From positions 18,290,001 through 18,354,000 of the forward strand of contig OY292279.1 in the NCBI GenBank assembly GCA_958496175.1: a stretch of 64,000 nt of DNA, read 5' to 3'. Position numbers and translations under genes: made by a program. The notes under the pieces are model-generated. The model saw only the letters and a list, made by a program, of their open reading frames with translations, made no database searches and was not told the DNA's origin. Position 1 is the stretch's first letter, and each line of letters begins with the position of its first letter. Positions 57,169 through 64,000 of the stretch are shown here, one piece after another. Origin of the DNA: Sisyra terminalis. Its lineage: Eukaryota; Arthropoda; Insecta; Neuroptera; Sisyridae.

Positions 57169-60100
57169 ATGTTTCAAGTGCATTTTTTCTTATATATCTT
57201 CATTCCATTGATCGGATTTGAACTGGTACAGGTAAGTTTCCGAAACAATCTCCGATATCTTGTTTGGTTAACAAATATTTTGTTATCACAAGCCTTAACG
57301 GAAGATTATCTTAAACTGGTGATTTTCCAGGGTCTATCGGAGGAAATGCAAGAAATGGCCAACATGTTACATAATTCGTGCCGTGACGAAACTGGAGTAT
57401 CCGAAGGTAAGGATTTCGGTAAAAATTGATGCGATTTTGTACCAATACTCTGTGCTTTTTGGTTTGCAGATGTTTTATCGGCTGCTCAAAAAGGAAATTT
57501 TGCCGACGATAATGCATTGAAGTGCTACATGAAGTGTTTGCTGGTTCAGATGGCTGGTATGGGCGATGATGGAGTCATCGATACGGAGGCAATTGTTGCG
57601 TTACTTCCTGAAGAATTCCAAGATACTGTTGGTCCGGTAGTTCTCAAATGTGGATCAATCCGTAAGTATTAAATGGATTAAGTCGTCTGGCAAATAAATT
57701 TAAACATCCAAGTCCATACATTACAAAATATACACTCATCTCAATTTTTTCAATAACAGTTTACCACTTTTCTGTAAAATCTATTATACAAAAGACACTT
57801 CATTATACGTAAAAGACTCCTGTAGGTGCGCTATATACAGTAGGGTGATTTTTTTTTTACTTTTTTTGGTCCCATCGTGAAATTTTGTTGGAAATACCAA
57901 AAAAACAAATTTCCTGAAAGTTTGAGTCCTTAATATTAATTTTAAGTCCTCGACCAAGCCGTGTAAAGATTTACCATTGAAAATACACGGAAACTCTGAT
58001 TTTTTATTTTTAAATTTCTATATCTCAGCGGCATTTCATGGGATTGCTTTTACCGAAGATGATTATGACTCAGAATTAAACGCTCTACAAAAGTGCCCAT
58101 TGTGGTAAAGTCGTAACTCACATCGGTGAGGTAGTACGGGCCACTGAACCTGATTTTTCCATAAAATTCGCGTTTTTTTTTTGCATTTATCTCGTAAATA
58201 ACAAGAGCTACGAAAAAATTATAAATAAAAAACTTGTAGAGAATTTGATTTCTTACAAAAAGGTCCTGTAGACCAAATCGCGAAGATCAATATTAAACGA
58301 GATATTAAGCCTTGAATTTTATGGAAAAATCAGGTTCAGTGGCCCGTACTACCTCACCGGTGTGAGTTACAACTTTGTCGCAATAGGCACTTTTGTAGAG
58401 CGTTTAATTCTGAGAAAAAAACATCTTTGGTAAAAGCGATCCCATGAAATGCCGCTGAGATATAGAAATTTAAAAATAAAAAATCGAAGTTTCCGTGTAT
58501 TTTCAATGGGAAATCTTTACACGTCTTGGTCGAGGACTTAAAATTAATATTAAGGGCTCAAACTTTCAGGGAATATTTTTTTTAGTATTTCCAACAAAAT
58601 TTCACGATGGGACCAAAAAAAAAAGGCAAAAAATAATCACCCTAATATACAGATTTCCACAGCATTGATAGCTTCTCCACTAAATGAATTTAATAAATAA
58701 GGAAATACATAGTAGACTGGTATGGTCAAAGAATAAAACAGTTAATTCTTCTAGGTAATAACAGTTATAATATAAGGCCACTCTCAAGAAAAATCAATAA
58801 TTTAAATGTTTCTTTCTTCCGAAAACTCATCAGTATTTCTAAAACTTTGCATTGTAGCAGATCCGAAATATTCTAACAAATGAGTGCGTATATGGCCTGG
58901 TGACTGGCTTCCTGCTGGGTAGTTTTGCTAAATATTACGTTTTTCCATACTTATATTGTCAGGTTCGTTGGATTTGTGTTTAAGACAACAATAACTATTT
59001 ATTTTATACAAACGTTTACTTATTTACAAAACAATAATCAAGTAAACGGTTGATGCGTTACATTTACTTTTACTGTATTGAACTTTTCTAAACTGTAACT
59101 ATCTAGCTATCAACTTGACCTTCTTATGTACGAACTCTGACCTTTTTAAGAATATTCGAATTTTGAGTTTATTAGATTTTTTGATCACCATCGATTCAAA
59201 CACCCTCGATTCATTTAATTTTATTGTCTACCCTTTTTTTTATAAGAAAATTCCAGAATATGCCTTATTTTATTCCATTGGTCGAACAATTGCCCTTCCA
59301 TCCCCTTAGGTTTGGTTGAGCAAGCCCACCCAGCGGGAGGCCAGTCACCACGCCACAAGTACTCACAAATTCAAATTATTCGGGTCTATTATATTGTCTA
59401 CCCTTTTTTTTCTTATAACAAAATTCTAGAACATGTCTTATTTTATTCTATTGGTCGAACAATTGCCCTTCCAACCCCTTAGGTATAGTTGAGTAAGCCC
59501 ACCCAGCGGGAGGCCAGTCACCAGGTCACAAGCACTCACAAATTTAAATTATTCGGGTCTATTACAATATTTTTAGGTCAAAACATTCATTCGGGGACAA
59601 ACACACCAACAATTGTGATGTGAACTGCTAAAACAAATATTGTCAAATTTTTGTACAATTTTTTTAGAAATTTTTTGAACGCAAGTTTTGGTGAATTAAA
59701 TCATAAATGTATTTAGGTGCATATTAAATTATCAAGGCAAGAAAATCAGAAACTAGAAAGTTCAAAACAATATATTTTTATATATTGCTTAAGAATCGAG
59801 GATTAGTTCTCAGAGGGTGGGAATATTGGAAAGTGATTGAAAAAGTATGTAAAATAATACTAAACTTGATGAAAAATATTTGTAATTTTGTTCCATTAGT
59901 TTGTAGAACAGAAAATACTAGTAACTACCCGGGAAATATTGACTGACCCACTGACTCAACTGACAAATGGTTAAATATTGGCAATTGAATTAAATTGAAA
60001 TGACAGTTGAAACATACGACAACAATCAATTAGTTAGTGGTCGCCTAATAGAAGACACCGTTGGAATGTCCTCCATAAATATACACAATGACTATCGATT

Positions 60101-62500
60101 CGGTTCTTGCATCTCTTGGTGGCGTCAAAATCAGGCAACGTTGCATTTTCCACTTTGTTTATAATTAAATTCGCGAATATATTGAACCGTAAGAAAAATT
60201 TTGCTACAAAGAAAATTATACGATCAAAGAATTGAACTAATAAAAAAACCACGAATTAAATTTTTAAAAATACGTAAATGCAAGGTTGCCAGATCTTTAC
60301 GTCGCTTAAATATACATGAACCATTGGTCTTCCTAAATATTACTACATGAAAGACAAAGAAGCCAACTGAAATCGCCGCGGCGCCTTAGGGAGTCGTCAC
60401 TGTTATATTAAAATGTCTTGAAAATTTTGTTATTTTTTTTTTATTAAATTGTGTTTTCCTGGATGAGGTTAGTTGAGCCTCAATATTGCAGCCTCAGTGC
60501 TTATTGTGCTTCCTAAGTCCCTACTTCACCTAGTTAAGACTAAGCAACTAGGCGAACCTCAGCAATAAGTGCTTTCTGATAATTTTAGTTCCAGAACTTC
60601 TATTCCCAGTTCCTCATTTCTCCATTGATTCAGGAGTACCACATTTCCATAGTATGTGAAAAGCGGTTTCATCCTTTACCTGATAGAACCTGCACTTGGG
60701 TCATCCACATGTAATCCCATTGTATACAGGTGGTTCTTCATTCCACAGTAGCCGGTTATTAGACCCGTTACCATTCTGACCTGTTTTCTTCGTAAGATCA
60801 AGAATTTCAATAGTTAGTCTTTGTGATGGGTTTTCCATGAGTCTTGTACTGTGCTTTTATCCGGTAATGTTCTTCCGTGTTATACAGTGGTTTTTGTACA
60901 CCCATTTCTTGATGGTATTTTTCATTGTCGATCCTATAACTCCAAGATTCGAGAATCTTATTTATATTAAAAATTTGTAAAATTTTACTCGGACCAATGT
61001 AACCTTTTCCAGAATTTCACGTTTATGTAGGCCAGAGGTCGGGAACCAGCGGCTCTTGAGGCTCTTGGAGCTTTTTGGTTCTAACCCAATGACTTCTTAA
61101 GTGTCAAGTTCTAAGTTTCCAATATTCAAAAAAATATAAGTCAAATCTTACAATAAAAACCGATTTTATAAATTATATTATGTTCATATTTTTTTTGTAA
61201 CGACTGCTTCTAAAGTTGAACTTTCGTGCGTTGTGTGGCGGGGGTAAAGAGCCGTTTTCTCATCGTGGTGGCAAGCGTGCGCGAAAGTAGAGAAACCGTG
61301 CGCGAAAGTAAATAACAGTGCGAAAAAGTAAAATAAATTGATACCTAAAGAAACTTTGATAAGAAATAATTAATATACGTTATTATTTAGACTGTAGTTT
61401 AAAATAAAATGTTGTTTTTATTCATAAATTTTCTATAAATTATTCTTACTATAGAGTTGAAATTTTTCATATATAAATAACAATAATTAATTTCTCAATC
61501 TGTTTCTGTTGAACTTTAGAAGCAGTCGTTACAAAAAATTTTGTTCGATACTTATGCTTAAAGTGAGGTACCTAGTAGAACGAAATTGAGACACTTTTCT
61601 AAAGGGACTGATCATACACAACTTGATCTCGTGCGCCTACCCCCACTCGCCTGGCAGCCTCGTGGGGTTACACAGCGCACTCGATCTCGTTGTGTATGAT
61701 CAGTCCCTTCAGCTCGTGCATCAATTTCATCCTACTAGAAAACCTCACTTTATGCATATGTATCGAAAATAACTATTTTTCAATTTTAGTACCTAATAAT
61801 TAACATGAAGCTTATTTTTTCCATAAAATCTTCCTTAAACCCTAATTGTCCTGAGCGTTGATATGGAGGGAATAATTTGACAAGAAAACTTTACGGGAAA
61901 CCTTAGTACCCAGGTGCGGTGTCCCTGTACGATTTAGTCTATGGGACAGTAGCAAATTAGATTTTTGTGCATTAATTTGCCCTGAGATTTGATATGGGAG
62001 GCCGCGGAAAACTGCTGATACATTAAGGGCTCTAGAAACCGAAAAAGTTTGGGAATCTCTGATATATTGCATTAAAAATTCAGCAGTCCCTAGAAGCCTT
62101 TTGCTCTGAAATTTTCCCATAACATCTTACCGTTTCTACTATTTAGAATATATCTTGGAAAATTATTAATAACGAAATTCTCACTTGAAAAAAAATACGT
62201 AATAATTTATCAAGAAGGCAAAGCAAAGTTCAATTATTTAACTACGACACACCATCTATTTACTTAATCTTCCAACAGAGTTGTTATCAAAAGGTTTTAA
62301 TTATTGATAATTTAAAAACAGTTGCAAAATACCATATTATGAGTAGTAATTTATTTTAATTGCACCTGCTACCTGGTAATTTGATTAATGAAAAAAATCT
62401 TGCATTTTTTTTTGCAGAGGGAAGCGATGAATGCGAAACGGCTTTTTTGACCAACAAATGCTGGCTGGAGAGTAACAGGGATAATTATTTCCTGATTTGA
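57169..62500 (+). CDS. Odorant-binding protein, classic six-cysteine (PBP/GOBP)
   Basis: Four exons, 57169-57231, 57331-57406, 57470-57661 and 62418-62500 (TGA), join in frame to 137 residues. Exon 1 encodes a signal peptide (MFQVHFFLYIFIPLIGFELV), with cleavage expected near Gln21-Gly22. The mature part begins GLSEEMQEMANMLHNSC. Cysteines are at 38, 65, 69, 107, 116 and 125, spacing C-X26-C-X3-C-X37-C-X8-C-X8-C, the classic OBP pattern; CYMKC is the hallmark of helix 3. OBPs are secreted into sensillum lymph or other fluids and carry small hydrophobic ligands. The ligand and tissue cannot be told. The TATA box at 57061 and start context support this start. No other OBP lies in the window, although such genes are often clustered. 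The last intron is 4.8 kb and full of mobile elements. Confidence 0.93.
57841..58644. mobile_element. Foldback hAT-type element with perfect duplication
   Basis: An 804-bp element, ends TAGGGTGATTTTTTTTTTAC and complement, flanked by ATATACAG (57833-57840 and 58645-58652). Same family as 50121-50909. It lies in the last OBP intron. Confidence 0.88.
58880..59551. mobile_element. Inverted-repeat element with a duplicated right end
   Basis: Left end ATGAGTGCG ... GGCCTGGTGACTGGC pairs with right end GGCCAGTCACCAGGTCACA followed by GCACTCACAAAT. The right end is present twice as a tandem unit of about 170 bp (from 59222 and from 59393), each with GGTCGAACAATTGCCCTTCC and CCACCCAGCGGGAGGCCAG. The frame at 59115-59309 is not a gene. 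Confidence 0.6.
59552..59917. other. OBP intron, nothing recognised
   Basis: AT-rich, no matched repeat. Confidence 0.4.
59918..60030 (-). mobile_element. Helitron-like family C fragment
   Basis: Begins CTAGTAACTACCCGGGAAAT on the plus strand (3' end on minus) and keeps ACTGACAAATGGTTAAATAT. The hairpin is partly decayed, and the rest is lost. Confidence 0.5.
60110..60330. mobile_element. Diverged hAT-type MITE relative
   Basis: Contains CAGGCAACGTTGCATTTTCC and the matching AATGCAAGGTTGCCAG arm. The ends are eroded, and no duplication remains. Confidence 0.55.
60540..60960 (-). pseudogene. Decayed non-LTR retrotransposon 3' end, second copy
   Basis: The reverse complement matches 14380-14700. 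It encodes traces of IKKWVYKNHCIT-like, RRKQVRMVTGLIT-like and NHLYTMGLHVDDP residues across several frames. It is the same family as 14150-14760, in the opposite orientation, and equally dead. It lies in the last OBP intron. Confidence 0.75.
61034..61100 (+). mobile_element. hAT terminal fragment
   Basis: CAGAGGTCGGGAACCAGCGG followed by CTCTTGAGGCTCTTGG, a typical hAT terminus. No matching far end. Confidence 0.5.
61197..61780. mobile_element. Composite of two inverted-repeat elements, copy 2
   Basis: Near-identical to 55857-56451 in content, order and orientation, including the TGATCA-centred hairpin. The left flanks differ, so the pair moved or was copied as one unit ending at the TTTTTGTAACGACTGC terminus. 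Confidence 0.7.
61781..62417. other. End of the OBP last intron
   Basis: A 92-residue minus frame (61842-62120) has no domain I recognise. The intron ends with a TTTTTTTTTTGCAG acceptor. Confidence 0.45.
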
Positions 62501-63533
62501 AAACAATAAGAAACCAATACAACTTGATAACTCGAATTTCGGCTACGACTAAAGGATACGATTTTTTGCTAAATTTGTCAAGTTTACTTTCCAATTGACA
62601 TTGGAGAATCCACTTGGCGAATTTCAATCTACTTAATATAAATGCACATAATTTTTTTCTCCATCACACTTCTATTAGAAACATTGTAACACAAATATTG
62701 TAAAGAGAATAATAAAAATAACTTTTAGAATTATCGAAATATCGACAAAAATTGATAATTCTATTAATAAAAAAAAAAACAAAAATAAATACTCGAAAAT
62801 TATCTATTTATTTACGTTAAGCCATACGACAATGTTTGGATAAGTTTGGACGAAAAATGGGGGCAAAAAACAAAAAATATCTTGAAAACTACCAAATCTA
62901 CCCGTTTTCAGTACTCAAGCTTTATATGGATCTCTCAATTCTATCTTTCATTACTTCTAGCGATATTGAAGTATAAATGAAGTATAAATGTCGGCCCAGC
63001 GGGGTACCTAGAATCATCCTTGGATGAAGTATTTATAGGGTAAAACCTTAGCATAGTCTCTAGAATATTTTGCCCCAGATATTTCAATTTAATTCCATCT
63101 ATAAAAGGCATTAAATTCAAACGAATTGTAACAGATATCCAGTTTTCCCTTTTACACAAATTCCCTGATTTTCCAGATGAAAATTAGCCAATTTCCATAA
63201 CAAATTTAAAAAAAAATCTTGATTAAAAACATTTCAATTTATCAGTTGATTATGTAATTTACTGTACAATTAATGACAAGCCGTAGTACAAACAATTGTC
63301 AGCGCCATCTACGTGGACATAAATTTGATGCAAGCTAAGCAAAATGGGGTCAAATAGAAATTTGGAAAATCTAGTGTAGCACACGAAACATCGTCTATGT
63401 GGATACAGTTTTCATGGTAACTAAAAACAATTATAATAGCATAAACTATTGTTATTATTTCGATCCCACTTTTAAATTTCGAACTAAAAATTTTCAAATT
63501 TTATAGTCTAAATAGTATCCACATTAATACACA
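62501..63533 (+). other. OBP 3' UTR and downstream spacer
   Basis: AATAAA at 62711-62716, about 210 bases after the stop, is the likely poly(A) signal. Beyond it the sequence is AT-rich with no recognised gene or repeat. Confidence 0.5.
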
Positions 63534-64000
63534 ACTAGTAATTTCCCGTGAAATATTTACCGCCCAATACCGACACAACTGATAAATGGTAAAAATTGGC
63601 AATTAATTGACTGAAATCAAAATGACTGTTGAAACCATAACAACAATTATTCAGTTCAAATTTGAGACAATGATGGTATTTCACTCACACTTAGGTATCA
63701 ACAATATTTGTCTACCTTTGCCAAAATATATACATACATATTACATACGTTTCCCTATTGGTATTATGAGAGTTAAAATACATTTAAAAAAGATCTTTTT
63801 TGAAATTATTCAATATAATATTTAAAATAATGTAAGAAAAATCAATTGATACATTATGTAGCATTATTTTTTTCTATATATGAATGAAGAATCAGTTTCA
63901 ATTCATAGATATAAATGGGAAAATAAAATATACAATTACTATTGTATTAATATAATTTCTAGGGCGTAACTTTTTAGGATTGTTTATACAAATATCTAGA
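63534..64000 (-). mobile_element. Helitron-like family C, best copy (cut by window end)
   Basis: On the minus strand the 3' end reads GTAAATATTTCACGGGAAATT then CTAG and T, with the family stem GTGAAATATTTCAC. It aligns with 11671-12060 along its length. The plus frame at 63607-63825 is within it and is not a gene. Confidence 0.58.

Noticed and set aside
61842..62120. 92-residue minus-strand frame in the OBP intron
   Set aside because: No domain, no start context and low-complexity neighbours.

Overview
This is an AT-rich, repeat-dense piece of an animal nuclear genome, almost certainly an insect. Genes have short phase-consistent GT/AG introns, TATA boxes and AATAAA signals. One gene is a classic six-cysteine odorant-binding protein, a family specific to insects, and another is a 48-related (Fer) bHLH factor. 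A nuclear copy of mitochondrial cox3 is also present. No bacterial, phage or CRISPR features were seen. The species cannot be read from the sequence; a holometabolous insect such as a beetle is a guess.

Genes, left to right. (1) The 3' end of a DDX24/Mak5-type DEAD-box helicase (+, 1442-2286), whose earlier exons lie left of the window. (2) An ABRA/STARS Costars-domain gene (-, exons between 3024 and 10876), tail-to-tail with DDX24; its first coding exon is unresolved. (3) A possible first coding exon of an unidentified gene (+, 16850-16882). (4) An intact single-exon 77-residue COX14-like membrane protein (+, 29586-29819). (5) The last exon of an unrecognised small membrane protein (-, 35426-35643). 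(6) A complete six-exon bHLH gene of the PTF1A/Fer family, best matching Fer2 (+, 40829-51429, 214 residues). (7) A complete four-exon odorant-binding protein (+, 57169-62500, 137 residues). The spliced models were assembled by hand and each joins in frame. The genes do not form an evident pathway.

Most of the rest is mobile DNA, mainly non-autonomous: three Helitron-like families with 3' hairpin and CTAG ends; hAT-type MITEs and long foldback elements with 8-bp target duplications; PIF/Harbinger-like (TWA), pogo/Tigger-like (TA) and Mutator-like (9-bp) MITEs; a tRNA-derived SINE; solo LTRs with a heat-shock-like promoter; two decayed non-LTR retrotransposon tails; and decayed ORFs of a YqaJ-type nuclease and an unnamed transposon-like protein.

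The most unusual signal is a set of palindromic, retroposon-like elements. They have 12-13-bp target duplications and a short unpaired tail on one side, and each arm carries a hammerhead-ribozyme-like core (CTGANGA, hairpin, GAAA). At least five otherwise different element types share this motif.
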